Assembly (NCBI GenBank): GCA_041567315.1
Contig: JBFGCA010000008.1
Span: 3,657-67,656 of the forward strand
DNA length: 64,000 nucleotides
Direction of reading: 5' to 3'
Source: JBFGCA01 sp041567315
GTDB lineage: Bacteria; Acidobacteriota; Thermoanaerobaculia; Multivoradales; JAHEKO01
Shown here: one piece after another, positions 36,456 through 45,486 of the stretch
Layout: every line of letters begins with the position of its first letter
Numbering within the stretch: position 1 is the first letter of the stretch
Notes under the pieces: model-generated
What the model saw: only the letters and a program-made list of their open reading frames with translations
Database searches by the model: none
Told to the model about the DNA's origin: nothing
Program-made: the position numbers and the translations under genes

Positions 36456-37409
36456 TCAGCCGCCGGTGCCCGACCAGGCGGTGGTGTCGCCGGACTCGAA
36501 GCCGTCGGCGAAGATGAGGCCGGGGTCGGCGCCGAAGGGGGTGTCGGCGGACCACAGCGGGCCGGCGGGGTCGCCGCCGAAGCGGCGCTGGCCGTGGCTG
36601 GGGCCGCCGGCGGCGCCGGAGACGTCGGCGACCAGGTCCCCCCCACCCTCGTCCAGGTGGTAGAGGGCGGCGGTGGCGCCGTCGGGGACGAAGGGCGCGG
36701 CGGGGGGCGTGAAGTCGCCGTCGTAGCGGAGGACGGTCGACAGCCGCAGCTCGTCGAGCCAGCCGCTGTAGGAGGGGAACTGCGGGCCGGCGTCGTGCTT
36801 CTCGGCGCCGAGGACCAGGAAGGGGTCCTTCTCGAAGGGGGTGGAGCGGCCGTCGCGGTAGGTCATGTCGGCCACCGGGCCGGTGGGGACCGCGCCGTCG
36901 AGCTGGCCGTCGACATAGACCTGGAGCCGCCCGTCGCTGCCGCGGCGGGTGACGGCGAGGTGGTGCCAGAGGCCGTCGGCGACCACGGTCGAGCCGCAGA
37001 TGCCCTCGCCCCAGGAGCCGACGGCGACCCCGAAGGCGATCTCGCCACCGCGCAGCGACACCCCCCAGTCGCCCCAGTCGCCGGAGCCGAAGACGTCGCG
37101 GTCGAGGAGGATGTTGCCGTAGATCCAGTTGTCGGCGCCGGCCTCGCAGGCCGGGGCGTCGTTGTCGGCCAGCGCCGCCTTCATCCACCACTCGACGGTG
37201 AAGTCGCCGAGGCCGACGTCGACCGGCCGGTGCGGGTCGTCGAGCGGGATCTCGACCCGGTCGAGGCCGGGGGCGTCGACGCCGTTGCCGAAGAAGCGCA
37301 GCGAGAAGCCGTCGGCGGCGACGGGCGCGGCGGCCAGGTAGAGGGCCAACACGCAGAGCCAGGCGCAGCGACTCCACCAGCGGGCGGCGATCGTCGGTCG
37401 GTGGTGCAT
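36456..37409 (-). CDS. Secreted LamG-like protein with C-terminal DGFESGDT motif
   Basis: This 317-residue protein starts at ATG 37409. The signal peptide has an arginine-containing n-region and core LCVLALYLAAAPVAA. The body is a concanavalin-A-like LamG jellyroll: GDFTVEWWMKAAL, DNWIYGNILLDRD, GLWHHLAVTRRGSDGRLQVYVDG, FSYSGWLDELRLSTVLRYDG-like end and AALYHLDEGGGD. The last 19 residues are IFADGFESGDTTAWSGTGG, a short C-terminal motif found on many secreted proteins of this kind of organism. Likely a carbohydrate- or surface-binding protein. Confidence 0.82.
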   Translation of the reverse strand: MHHRPTIAARWWSRCAWLCVLALYLAAAPVAADGFSLRFFGNGVDAPGLDRVEIPLDDPHRPVDVGLGDFTVEWWMKAALADNDAPACEAGADNWIYGNILLDRDVFGSGDWGDWGVSLRGGEIAFGVAVGSWGEGICGSTVVADGLWHHLAVTRRGSDGRLQVYVDGQLDGAVPTGPVADMTYRDGRSTPFEKDPFLVLGAEKHDAGPQFPSYSGWLDELRLSTVLRYDGDFTPPAAPFVPDGATAALYHLDEGGGDLVADVSGAAGGPSHGQRRFGGDPAGPLWSADTPFGADPGLIFADGFESGDTTAWSGTGG

Positions 37410-37530
37410 CAGGCGAGATCGTCCAGGAAAGACCCGACACGGGTCAATGGCGACTTCCACACGCAGGGGACCCCCGCACCGCTCCGATGGATGGGGCCTC
37501 CGACACCGGCGACGCGTAGCCCGCGGCTCC

Positions 37531-40182
37531 TCAGACCTTGGCGTCGTACCAGGTGGGGCCGTGGCCGAGGTCGACCACCAGCGGCACCTCGAGGCGCTCG
37601 ACCCGCTCCATCTCGCGGCGGACCAGCTCGCCGACGGCTTCGGTCTCGCCCTCGGGAACCTCGAGCACCAGCTCGTCGTGGACGGTGAGCAGCAGCCGCG
37701 CCTCCGGGTGCTCGGCGCGCAGCCGGCGATCGGCGGCGATCATCGCCTTCTTGAGGAGGTCGGCGGCGGTGCCCTGGATGCGGGCGTTGATCGCCATCCG
37801 GCGGGCGTTCTCGCGCAGGTTCCAGTTGCGGCTCTTGATCTCGGGCAGCCAGCGGACGCGGCCGTAGAGGGTCTCGACCTTGCCCTCCTCGCGGGCCTGC
37901 TCGACGGTCTCCTCGACGTAGCGCTTGACCCCGGCGTACTGCTCCAGATAGGCCTCGATGATGCGCTTGGCGTCGGCCTGCGGGATGCCCAGGTTCTGGG
38001 CCAGGCCGAAGGGGCTGATGCCGTAGATGATCCCGAAGTTGATGGTCTTGGCGGCGCGCCGCTGCTCGGCGGTGACCAGCGCGGCGGCCACGCCGAAGAC
38101 GCTGGCGGCGGTGGTGCGGTGGATGTCCTCGCCGGCCTCGAAGGCCTCGATCAGCGCCGGCTCCCCGGCGATGTGGGCCAGCACCCTGAGCTCGATCTGG
38201 TTGTAGTCGGCGACCAGCAGGTGCCGCCCCGCGGCGGCGATGAAGGCCTTGCGGATCTGCTGGCCCTGCTCGGTGCGGACCGGGATGTTCTGCAGGTTGG
38301 GGTTGGCCGAAGACAGCCGGCCGGTGGCGGCCACCGCCTGCTGGTAGCGGGTGTGGAGCCGCCCGTCGTCGCCCACCAGCGCCGGCAGCGCGTCGACGTA
38401 GGTCGACTTGAGCTTGGCCAGCTCGCGGAAGCGCAGCAGCCGCTCGGGCAGGTCGTAGCCCTTGAGCGACAGCTCCTGCAGGGTCTCGGCGCTGGTCGAG
38501 TAGCTCTTGGTCTTGCGGGTCTTCTTGAGCACCGGGTAGCCCAGCTTCTCGAACAGCACCACCCCGAGCTGCTGGGGGGAGTTGATGTTGAAGCGCTCGC
38601 CGGCCAGCTCGTAGATCTCCGCCTCGAGGCCGTCCAGCTCGGCGCCCAGCCGCTTCGAGGTCGCGGCCAGGAACTCGACGTCGAGGAGCACCCCGTGCTC
38701 CTCCATCCCCACCAGCACCGGCACCAGCGGCGCCTCGATCTCGCGGTAGACGGCGGCCAGCGGCCCGTCGCCCAGCTCGCGCTCCATGGCGGCGGCGAGC
38801 CGCCGGGGCAGTTCCACCCGCTCGCCGGCCAGCGCCAGCAGCGGCCCGTGGCCGGGGACGGGCGCGGCCTCCTTCTCCCACCCCGCCTCCTTGAGGCTCA
38901 CCGCCTTGTAGCCCAGCCGGTCGAGCGCCACCTCTTCGAGCGAGTGGGCGCGGAGCGCCGGCCGCAGCAGGTAGGAGACCAGCATGGTGTCGAACAGGGC
39001 GGCCCCGGTCGAGCGACCGTCCGGGACCAGCCGGAGCACCTCTTTCAGGTCGTGCCCGGCCAGCTCCTCGCAGCCGCCGGGGGCGAGCCAGGCGGCAACG
39101 GTCTCGCGGGCGGCCTCGGCCAGGCCCGCCCGGCGGAAGTCGGCGAAGACCACCGGGGCGGGCTCGCCGTCCTCCGCGGGGGCGCCGCCGACCGCCAGTC
39201 CCACCGGCTCGGGCTCGCCGACCACGGCGGCGAAGATCCGGCCCTCGAGACCGCCCACCGCCTCGCGCCAGGCCGCGGCGTCGGCCGCTTCGACCGCCGC
39301 CGGCGCCGGCTCGTCCCCCGGCCCGGTCTCCAGCTCCTCGAGCAGCGAGAAGAACTCCAGCTCGCGGAACAGCTCCTTCAAGGCGGCGGGATCGGGCGGC
39401 TCGTGCGCCAGATCCTGGGGGTCGAACTCCAGCGGCAGATCGGTGTGGATGGTGACCAGCCGCCGCGACTTGAGCGCGTCCTCCTGGTGGTTCCGGAGGT
39501 TCTCGCCCCGCTTGCCCGGCACCTGATCGGCGTTTTCGAGTAGCCGGTCCAGCGACCCGTGGCCGCGAAGCAGCTGGACCGCCGTTTTCGGCCCGATCAG
39601 GGGGACGCCAGGTACGTTGTCCGAGGTGTCGCCGATCAGAGCCAGGTAGTCCACGATCTGGTCCGGACGGACTCCGTAGTCGGCCTCCACCTCGGCGGGT
39701 CCGTACATTTTCTCCCGGCGCGTGTGCCACAGCGACACCTTGTCGTCGAGAAGCTGGAGCATGTCCTTGTCGGCGGTCACCAACACCACGTCGTAGCCGG
39801 CCGCGGCGGCCTTGCGCGCCAGGGTGCCCATCACGTCATCAGCTTCGTAGCGCTCCTGTTCGAGGATGGGGATGCGATAGGCCTCGATCGCCCGCCGGAT
39901 CCACGGGATCTGGAGCCGGAGCTCGTCGGGCATCGGCGCCCGATTAGCCTTGTAGTCCTCGAACTCCTCCCTGCGGAGCGTGGTCTCGTCCGCGACGTCG
40001 AGCGCCACGCCCACCAGCTCCGGCTGCTCCTCGCGGAGCAGCTTGCGGAGCATCTGCAAGAAGCCGTAGACGGCGTTCGTGGGCTCGCCCCGCGAGTTGG
40101 ACAGATCGCGAAGTGCGTGGAAGGCGCGGTAGATGTTGGAGTAGCCGTCGATCAGGTAGAGACGACGGCCGGCCGCGGGCAT
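37531..40182 (-). CDS. polA: DNA polymerase I
   Basis: This 883-residue family-A polymerase is used in Okazaki-fragment maturation and repair. Residues 1-290 form the 5' nuclease (LIDGYSNIYRAFHAL, DVADETTLRREEFEDYKANR, ADKDMLQLLDD, GDTSDNVPGVPLIGPKTA). Residues of about 300-480 are the 3'-5' exonuclease fold, but its DxE, D and D metal ligands are missing, so proofreading is probably lost. The polymerase domain has motif A VADYNQIELRVLAHIAGEP, motif B RRAAKTINFGIIYGISPFG and motif C LLTVHDELVLEVPE. It starts at ATG 40182, 6 nt after a TAAGAT -10 box. Confidence 0.97.
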   Translation of the reverse strand: MPAAGRRLYLIDGYSNIYRAFHALRDLSNSRGEPTNAVYGFLQMLRKLLREEQPELVGVALDVADETTLRREEFEDYKANRAPMPDELRLQIPWIRRAIEAYRIPILEQERYEADDVMGTLARKAAAAGYDVVLVTADKDMLQLLDDKVSLWHTRREKMYGPAEVEADYGVRPDQIVDYLALIGDTSDNVPGVPLIGPKTAVQLLRGHGSLDRLLENADQVPGKRGENLRNHQEDALKSRRLVTIHTDLPLEFDPQDLAHEPPDPAALKELFRELEFFSLLEELETGPGDEPAPAAVEAADAAAWREAVGGLEGRIFAAVVGEPEPVGLAVGGAPAEDGEPAPVVFADFRRAGLAEAARETVAAWLAPGGCEELAGHDLKEVLRLVPDGRSTGAALFDTMLVSYLLRPALRAHSLEEVALDRLGYKAVSLKEAGWEKEAAPVPGHGPLLALAGERVELPRRLAAAMERELGDGPLAAVYREIEAPLVPVLVGMEEHGVLLDVEFLAATSKRLGAELDGLEAEIYELAGERFNINSPQQLGVVLFEKLGYPVLKKTRKTKSYSTSAETLQELSLKGYDLPERLLRFRELAKLKSTYVDALPALVGDDGRLHTRYQQAVAATGRLSSANPNLQNIPVRTEQGQQIRKAFIAAAGRHLLVADYNQIELRVLAHIAGEPALIEAFEAGEDIHRTTAASVFGVAAALVTAEQRRAAKTINFGIIYGISPFGLAQNLGIPQADAKRIIEAYLEQYAGVKRYVEETVEQAREEGKVETLYGRVRWLPEIKSRNWNLRENARRMAINARIQGTAADLLKKAMIAADRRLRAEHPEARLLLTVHDELVLEVPEGETEAVGELVRREMERVERLEVPLVVDLGHGPTWYDAKV

Positions 40183-40188
40183 GTCGGG

Positions 40189-40194
40189 ATCTTA
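40189..40194 (-). promoter_or_regulatory. -10 box of leaderless polA promoter
   Basis: TAAGAT on the minus strand ends 6 nt before the polA ATG. Confidence 0.55.
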
Positions 40195-40406
40195 TCCCCG
40201 GGCCGACGAGGGCCCGTGGGTTTCCAGGGTCGGTCCAGACGCCGCCGCAACGGCCAGCTCGGCCTCTGCAGCCGGTCTTCCCTACCCAGCTTCCGGACCG
40301 TCGCGCTCAGCCACCTCGACGTCGGCGGCCACTGCACGGGCGTCTGCAATAATCCGGGCGTCTCTTTTCCGACGACGACGCGACTCTCGGCCAAGGAGGG
40401 CACGAC

Positions 40407-40670
40407 ATGGGAGTGATGGGCCTTTTCTCGTGGATCCTGATGGGGCTGCTGGCCGGCGCGCTGGCCAAGTTCTTCATGCCGGGCAAGGACCCCGGCGGCT
40501 GTCTGATGACCATCGTCATCGGCATCGTCGGCGCCCTGGCCGGCGGCTTCCTGGCCACCCAGCTCGGCTACGGGGGGATCTCGGGCTTCGACCTGCGCAG
40601 CCTGCTGATCGCCACCGGCGGCGCCTTCCTGCTGCTGCTGGTCTTGAGAGTCGTCAGGGGCCGGCGGTAG
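40407..40670 (+). CDS. GlsB/YeaQ/YmgE-type small membrane protein
   Basis: This 87-residue inner-membrane protein of the transglycosylase-associated family has three hydrophobic segments: FSWILMGLLAGALAKFF, CLMTIVIGIVGALAGGFLA and LLIATGGAFLLLLVLRVV. The first loop is PGKDPGGC, the family signature. Related proteins are often stress-induced; their function is unclear. An AAGGAGG ribosome site precedes ATG 40407, unlike the leaderless neighbours. It is convergent with moaB. Confidence 0.88.
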   Translation: MGVMGLFSWILMGLLAGALAKFFMPGKDPGGCLMTIVIGIVGALAGGFLATQLGYGGISGFDLRSLLIATGGAFLLLLVLRVVRGRR

Positions 40671-40673
40671 CCA

Positions 40674-40700
40674 GGCCAGGCGCTACCTCCGCGCCTGGCC
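40674..40700. terminator. Possible bidirectional hairpin between convergent genes
   Basis: GGCCAGGCGC and GCGCCTGGCC form a perfect 10-bp stem with a 7-nt loop spanning the end of moaB, just after the stop of the GlsB-like gene. No T-run follows on either strand, so intrinsic termination is uncertain. Confidence 0.4.
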
Positions 40701-41189
40701 GAGCAGGTGGCCGGCCTCGGGGAGGATCAGCCGCTCCATCGCCAGCTCGACCGCCTTGGGCGAGCCGGGAAGCACGAAGACCGCCTGGCGCCCGACCAGC
40801 CCGGCGACCGCCCGGCTGAGCATCGCCGCCGCCCCCACCTGCTCGAAGGAGAGCATCCGGAACAGCTCGCCGAAGCCGTCGACGCGGCGCTCGAGCAGCG
40901 GCGCGACCGCCTCGCAGGTGACGTCGCGCGGCGCGAAACCGGTGCCGCCGCTGGCCACCAGCAGATCGACCCCGTCGGCAGCGAGCAGCTCGCGGACCGC
41001 GGCTCGGACCGCCGCCTGCTCGTCGGGGACGATCCGCGAGACCACCACCCGGTGGCCGGCCGCCGCCGCCAGCCGGCGGATCGCGTCGCCGCTGCCGTCG
41101 GTCTCCGGGGTGCGGCTGTCGCTCACCGTGAGGACCGCGAAGCCCAGCCGGCCCGGCGCGTAACCGCGGTGCTGCTCGACGGCATCCAC
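40683..41189 (-). CDS. moaB: Molybdopterin biosynthesis MoaB/Mog family protein
   Basis: This 168-residue MoaB-type protein should adenylate molybdopterin for molybdenum insertion. It has GFAVLTVSDSRTPETDGSGDAI, VSRIVPDEQAAVRAAVRELL, the substrate loop LLVASGGTGFAPRDVTCEAV, GFGELFRMLSFEQVGAAAMLSRAVAG (quoted in parts of the family pattern) and VFVLPGSPKAVELAMERLILPEAGH. The start is GTG 41189, preceded by a TAGCTT -10 box 8 nt upstream. Molybdopterin synthesis fits with, but is not proof of use by, the molybdopterin-fold protein at 48958-51357. Confidence 0.92.
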   Translation of the reverse strand: MDAVEQHRGYAPGRLGFAVLTVSDSRTPETDGSGDAIRRLAAAAGHRVVVSRIVPDEQAAVRAAVRELLAADGVDLLVASGGTGFAPRDVTCEAVAPLLERRVDGFGELFRMLSFEQVGAAAMLSRAVAGLVGRQAVFVLPGSPKAVELAMERLILPEAGHLLGQARR

Positions 41190-41197
41190 CGGGAATC

Positions 41198-41203
41198 AAG
41201 CTA
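41198..41203 (-). promoter_or_regulatory. -10 box of leaderless moaB promoter
   Basis: TAGCTT on the minus strand ends 8 nt before the GTG start of moaB. Confidence 0.45.
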
Positions 41204-41315
41204 CCACGCCGGTCCCGACGTGGCGCCGCCGGCCACCTCCGGCAGCGGCATGCGTCCTCCGGCGCCCGACACTCGCCGCCGGCGGCGGCCGGTCGCTGCC
41301 AACCCTGAAGACGAA

Positions 41316-41344
41316 ACGGCCACCCGCACCCGGCGGGTGGCCGT
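41316..41344 (-). terminator. Intrinsic terminator of the tetraheme cytochrome gene
   Basis: A perfect 12-bp stem (ACGGCCACCCGC paired with GCGGGTGGCCGT) has a 5-nt loop. On the minus strand it is followed by TTCGTCTTC. It lies about 30 bp after the stop codon at 41373. Confidence 0.7.
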
Positions 41345-41372
41345 CTTCGATCGCCCTCGGTCGGGCGCGGCG

Positions 41373-41945
41373 TCAGTCGTGGTTGTACTTGAGCGGGTAC
41401 TTCTCGTGCGTGCCCTCGTCCTTCATGGTCTCGAAGTCGAAGCTGTAGTCGGGGATGGGCACGTTCTCGTTGTGGCACTGGGCGCACTGCTCGGGGCCGA
41501 CCTTCTCGACCATGCCGACGGCCACCAGGTCGGCCCGCTTGTACTCCTTGTTGTCGAGCGTCATGTAGCCGTCCTGGATGTAGGTGCCGCCGGCACCGTG
41601 GCAGGACTCGCAGCCCACCCCGGCCAGCTCCGGGGTGTCGGCCTCGCTGGTGAAACCGCCGGTCTTGCCGTAGCCGGTGACGTGGCAGGAGACGCACTCG
41701 GCGTCGGTGGTGTAGTCGGCCTGGGGATCGAGACCGAGCTCCTGCTTGACCTCGGCGTCGACGCCTGGCTTGAGAGTCTCGAAGGCCTGGGCCATCTTGG
41801 TCTGCTCCCAGGACTTGAACTCCTTGAGGTGGCACTTCTTGCAGCTCTTGGAACCGACGAAGGCGTGGTCGTCGGCCATGGCCGGGGCGCTCACGACCGC
41901 CAGCGCCACCGCGGCCAGCATCCAGATTCGCAACAGGGATCTCAT
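41373..41945 (-). CDS. Periplasmic tetraheme cytochrome c (c554-like)
   Basis: This 190-residue exported cytochrome has a signal peptide (RIWMLAAVALAVVSAPAMA) and four haem c motifs: CKKCH, CVSCH, CESCH and CAQCH. The pattern FVGSKSCKKCHLKEFKSWEQTKM resembles cytochrome c554-like multihaem proteins. Spare histidines (including near the C-terminal KYNHD) can give bis-His ligation. It likely shuttles electrons in the periplasm. ATG 41945 follows an AGGAGAC site. An in-frame extension upstream to 42839 overlaps the respiratory operon and is not coding. It is transcribed separately, about 280 bp after that operon's last gene. Confidence 0.9.
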   Translation of the reverse strand: MRSLLRIWMLAAVALAVVSAPAMADDHAFVGSKSCKKCHLKEFKSWEQTKMAQAFETLKPGVDAEVKQELGLDPQADYTTDAECVSCHVTGYGKTGGFTSEADTPELAGVGCESCHGAGGTYIQDGYMTLDNKEYKRADLVAVGMVEKVGPEQCAQCHNENVPIPDYSFDFETMKDEGTHEKYPLKYNHD

Positions 41946-42223
41946 CGATGGGGTCTCCTCATGATTCCTGGTTTTCTCCGGCGACCCGCTCGGCGCGACC
42001 GCCGCCCTCGTCCGTTTCCCTAGCAAGCACCGTTCCAAGCACCGGCCGGGCTCGGCCGAATCGCGCTGCCGCCCGCCGGGCGCCGAGATCGGCGAGCATA
42101 CGCTAGCGGCCGCGCCGCGGCGCCGCGAACACCCGTCGGCGCGGGCCGGACCCCGGCCGGCCCCCTCCTTCCGGGTAGTCTCCGCGAACCGCGCTGCGCC
42201 GTTGTACGCGTCCTCGAATTCGG

Positions 42224-43354
42224 TCAGGCCGCTTCCGGCCCGGTCGCGGGATGGCGCAGCACCTCGCGCACCATGTAGCCGACCACGGCGAGCCCGGCGA
42301 TCAGCAGCAGGGCGAAGAGCACGACGTTGCCCCACTGGGGCGCGCTCGCCAGCTCGACGCCCGAGGTCACCGGCTCGAGGTAGAGCGCCCGCACCTGCTG
42401 GCGGGTGATCGACATGACGGCGATGGTCAGCAGCATGGCGGCGAGCACGCCGGTAACCGTCCCGGGCTCCTCGACCGGCCGGCGGACCCGCGAGATCATC
42501 ATCAGCAGACCCAGGCCGAGCACGATGGCGGCGCCGAGCGGCAGCAAGGTGGCCAAACCGCCCCGCATCAGCCCCAGCAGTACTTCCCGGGGAAGGACGA
42601 AGAGCAGCACGAAGCCGTCGGCGACCTGCAGCAACGTCGTCCACAGCACCCAGCGCCAGGCCCAGCCGGCGATCTCGCCGTTGAGCTCGGGCTCGCGCCC
42701 GGCCCGCGCCTGGCGCACCGCCCACCAGGCGGCCACCAGGGCGCTGAAGCCGAGCGACGCGAACAGGAAGTGCAGCAGCCGCGGCCAGTAGACGCGGTCG
42801 GCCAGGATCGACCACGGGTTGGCCGCCAGCGCCGCCCATTTGCCGGGCTGGGCGTGGATCAGGTTGACGGCGACGTGGACCATGGCGATCAGCAGGAAGA
42901 GCACCGCCGCCAGCGCCAGCCAGCCGGCGCCGCCCCCTCGGCCGCGCCCCGGGCGGGCGGCCGGGGCGCCGCGGAACTTGTAGGCGTAGGCGGCGTAGTA
43001 GCCCACCAGCAGCATCCCCAGGAAGGCCAGCCAGACCCCGCCGATCAGGATGGTCGCCGAGTAGAAGAACTGCTGGTAGAGGAGCTGGACGAACAGCAGC
43101 GGCGCGATGCCGGTGGTGATGGTCAGCGAGATGCCGTAGGTGTTGATCCCCATGAGCCGCGAGGCCAGGGTCGAGCGGTAGTCCCCCACCCCTCCCGCGC
43201 GCGCCTGGGCCACCGCCGCCAGCAGGGTGCCGCCCAGGGTCAGGTTCATGAAGACGACGTGGAGGAAGAACGTCAGCACCAGCAGCACCTGGAACAGCCA
43301 GGGCGGTCCCGGCAGCGGGATCGGGTCGAGGCGGGGGACGAGATCCGGGCTCAC
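42224..43354 (-). CDS. CydA-like membrane protein, second subunit
   Basis: This 376-residue membrane protein has about eight to nine hydrophobic helices. The first, WLFQVLLVLTFFLHVVFMNLTLGGTLL, resembles the CydA helix I with its conserved His and LTLG. Next comes GINTYGISLTITTGIAPLLFVQLLY, and several later helices follow. There is no CxxCH and no Q-loop of classical CydA. It looks like a distant paralogue of the preceding gene's membrane part, so the two would form a CydA/CydA'-like heterodimer. The start is GTG 43354, overlapping the upstream stop by 4 bp (GTGA). It is the last gene of the nine-gene operon. Confidence 0.7.
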   Translation of the reverse strand: MSPDLVPRLDPIPLPGPPWLFQVLLVLTFFLHVVFMNLTLGGTLLAAVAQARAGGVGDYRSTLASRLMGINTYGISLTITTGIAPLLFVQLLYQQFFYSATILIGGVWLAFLGMLLVGYYAAYAYKFRGAPAARPGRGRGGGAGWLALAAVLFLLIAMVHVAVNLIHAQPGKWAALAANPWSILADRVYWPRLLHFLFASLGFSALVAAWWAVRQARAGREPELNGEIAGWAWRWVLWTTLLQVADGFVLLFVLPREVLLGLMRGGLATLLPLGAAIVLGLGLLMMISRVRRPVEEPGTVTGVLAAMLLTIAVMSITRQQVRALYLEPVTSGVELASAPQWGNVVLFALLLIAGLAVVGYMVREVLRHPATGPEAA

Positions 43355-44697
43355 GGGCCCCCTCCCGCCACCGTCGGCGGCGCCGGCACCGCCAGCGAGG
43401 AGAGGTAGCCGGCGAGCGCCGCCAGCTCGTCCTCGGTGCCGACGAAGGGCGGCATGAACGGGTAGTCGAGCTTGGCCTTGTCGACCGGCTCGCCGGGGAC
43501 GTACTCCCCGCCCTGTTCCCACAGGGCGTACAGGTTGGCCTCGATGAAGTCGGGGTCGATCAGCGGCCGGAGGGCCTGATAGCCGTCGAGAGTATGGCAG
43601 CTCGCGCACTGGGCGCGGAAGATGGCGCGGCCCGCGCCCGCCGGGTCCTCGGCGGCGGCGTGCGCCGCCCAGCCGGCTCGCGACAGGATCCCCTCTTCAT
43701 TGAGCCTGGCGATCTCGCTCACCAGGATGCCGTTGGAGAACATGTAGTCGTGGATCAGGAACGGCTTGCGGACCCCCTCGCGCAGCCGCTCGTAGCCGCC
43801 AAAGAAGGCGAAGCCCGCCACCATCAGCAGCGCCGCGGTCGGCCGCCGCAGGGCGCGCGGCGCGGCCACCAGCACCAGGAGCCCGAGGCCCAGCACCGCG
43901 GTCAGCGCCCAGAGCAGGAAGCTGCGGGTGTCGGCCAGCGCCGTCAGGCCCGGACGCTCGCCGAGGAAGAGCGCCCGCGTGCTCTCCGGCAGCGCCGCCT
44001 CCCACCAGCGGTAGCCGGCGTAGGCCAGCGCCACCCCGGCCAGCAGCCAGCCCCCCAGCCAGCGGGCCAGCCGCGGGCGCGCCGCCGGCGACGCCCGGAG
44101 GGCCGGAAAGACCATGAAGGAGACGGCCATCACCAGCACGATCCCGGTCCGCAGCACCAGGGCGGGCCAGTAGGTGGGGTTGAAGAAGCCGTCCCAGAAG
44201 GCCCCGGTCTCGAGCCACCGGCCCGGGGTCAGCATGAAGGTGACGATGCCGTTGATCACCACCAGCGACAGGTAGGCGGCCACGAAGTAGATCCAGCCGA
44301 TCATCACGTGGGTGCGCCGGGCGATGCGGTCCCAGGTCGCGTAGTAGACCAGCGCCGCCACGATCTCGACGATGAAGAAGGTCCACTCGATGGCCCACCC
44401 CCAGACGTAGGTGTGGATCAGCGCCGAGATGGTGGCCGGCGAGATGAGACCCGCCACCACCCAGATCCCCACCCCGGAGATGGCCCCGAAGACGGTCGAC
44501 ACCAGGATCAGCATCAGCGACGAGCGCTTGGCTAGCTCGCGCAGCTCGCGGTCGCCGCGGCGGGCGGCCAGGGTCTCGCTGGCGGCGATCACCAGGCCGC
44601 CGCCGATCGCGAAGTGGGCGACGATGACGTGGGTGATGGCCACCATCCCCATCAGCACGCCGCCGCCGATGCCGACGTCGAAGATCGGATAGTCCAT
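43351..44697 (-). CDS. CydA-like membrane protein fused to cytochrome c
   Basis: The first roughly 330 of 448 residues hold about nine helices resembling cytochrome bd subunit I: ITHVIVAHFAIGGGL (His-containing helix I), AIEWTFFIVEIVAALVYYA (two glutamates like the E99/E107 pair of CydA) and AAYLSLVVINGIVTFML (the NG block of CydA helix V). The last 100 residues form a cytochrome c domain with CASCHTLDGYQ and a distal Met in FMPPF. CydA-like proteins with C-terminal haem c belong to poorly studied branches of the bd superfamily and are not assured oxygen reductases. The next gene, a second CydA-like protein, overlaps by 4 bp. Confidence 0.8.
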   Translation of the reverse strand: MDYPIFDVGIGGGVLMGMVAITHVIVAHFAIGGGLVIAASETLAARRGDRELRELAKRSSLMLILVSTVFGAISGVGIWVVAGLISPATISALIHTYVWGWAIEWTFFIVEIVAALVYYATWDRIARRTHVMIGWIYFVAAYLSLVVINGIVTFMLTPGRWLETGAFWDGFFNPTYWPALVLRTGIVLVMAVSFMVFPALRASPAARPRLARWLGGWLLAGVALAYAGYRWWEAALPESTRALFLGERPGLTALADTRSFLLWALTAVLGLGLLVLVAAPRALRRPTAALLMVAGFAFFGGYERLREGVRKPFLIHDYMFSNGILVSEIARLNEEGILSRAGWAAHAAAEDPAGAGRAIFRAQCASCHTLDGYQALRPLIDPDFIEANLYALWEQGGEYVPGEPVDKAKLDYPFMPPFVGTEDELAALAGYLSSLAVPAPPTVAGGGP

Positions 44698-44727
44698 GGC
44701 GAGGGGCCGGGAAGGCGCCCGGCGCGG

Positions 44728-45486
44728 CTAGGCGGCCGGGCGGAGCGACCGGATCATGGCGCGGAACGCCTCTTTCTGCGGCCGCACGGTGGCTTCCGGT
44801 CCGGTGAGCTTGAAAAACCAGTTGGCATCGAGGCCGGCGGCGATGGCGCCCAGCAGCATGTAGCCGGTGCGCTCCGGCTGGGGCGCGCCGGTCATCGTCA
44901 TGCCGCCGCCGTAGGTGCCGGTGACCTCGGCCAGCAGGACGTCGACGCCCGCGACCTCGAGCCGCTCGGTCTCGAGGACCTCCCGCGACGAGCCGCCACC
45001 GGGTTGGAGGAACTCGTCGGCCCAGCGCCGGGCGTTGGCCTCGGCGTCGCCGCCCTGCCCGGGGCCGAAGTAGAAGACCACGCACTCGCCGTCGCCGCCC
45101 GGCCCGGGGATCCGGTACTGCGCGCGGCGCATCGCCGAGGACGGCGTCTCCTCGATCCAGCCGGCGGGCGCCTCCCAGGTCAGGCCGGCGGTCCCGGTGC
45201 CGCTGCCCGGCGGCGGTGGCGCGATCCGGCCCTCGGGCGTGGCCGGCGTGAGCGGCGGGTGGCCGGGCGGCAGACCGGCGTCGGTCGCCGGCCCGGGCTC
45301 CGCGGCCGCCGGCGGGGCGGCGTCGGTCGATGGCGCGCCGTCCCCGCCGCAGGCCGCCAGCAGCAGGGTCGGCACCAGCAGCGCGGCGGCGATCCCGGCC
45401 CGCCGGACGTGCCTCGTCGTCTTGTGGCGCTTTTCGGTCACCTGTGGAGTTCGGCAGCCTGCCGCGGGCGCGGGCCGCGGGCTCAT
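44728..45486 (-). CDS. Respiratory-operon lipoprotein of unknown function
   Basis: This 252-residue protein starts at ATG 45486, overlapping the upstream stop (ATGA). An in-frame GTG at 45441 is an alternative start that gives a more ordinary signal peptide. The lipobox is LLLAACGG. A Pro/Ala-rich linker (to about residue 105) is followed by a compact alpha/beta domain: LTWEAPAGWIEETPSSAMRR, ECVVFYFGPGQGGD, ANARRWADEF, and WFFKLTGPEATVRPQKEAFRAM. The last block resembles PsbP/Mog1-like folds often seen in bacterial lipoproteins. No redox motif is visible. Its central position in the operon suggests an assembly or stability role. Confidence 0.75.
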   Translation of the reverse strand: MSPRPAPAAGCRTPQVTEKRHKTTRHVRRAGIAAALLVPTLLLAACGGDGAPSTDAAPPAAAEPGPATDAGLPPGHPPLTPATPEGRIAPPPPGSGTGTAGLTWEAPAGWIEETPSSAMRRAQYRIPGPGGDGECVVFYFGPGQGGDAEANARRWADEFLQPGGGSSREVLETERLEVAGVDVLLAEVTGTYGGGMTMTGAPQPERTGYMLLGAIAAGLDANWFFKLTGPEATVRPQKEAFRAMIRSLRPAA

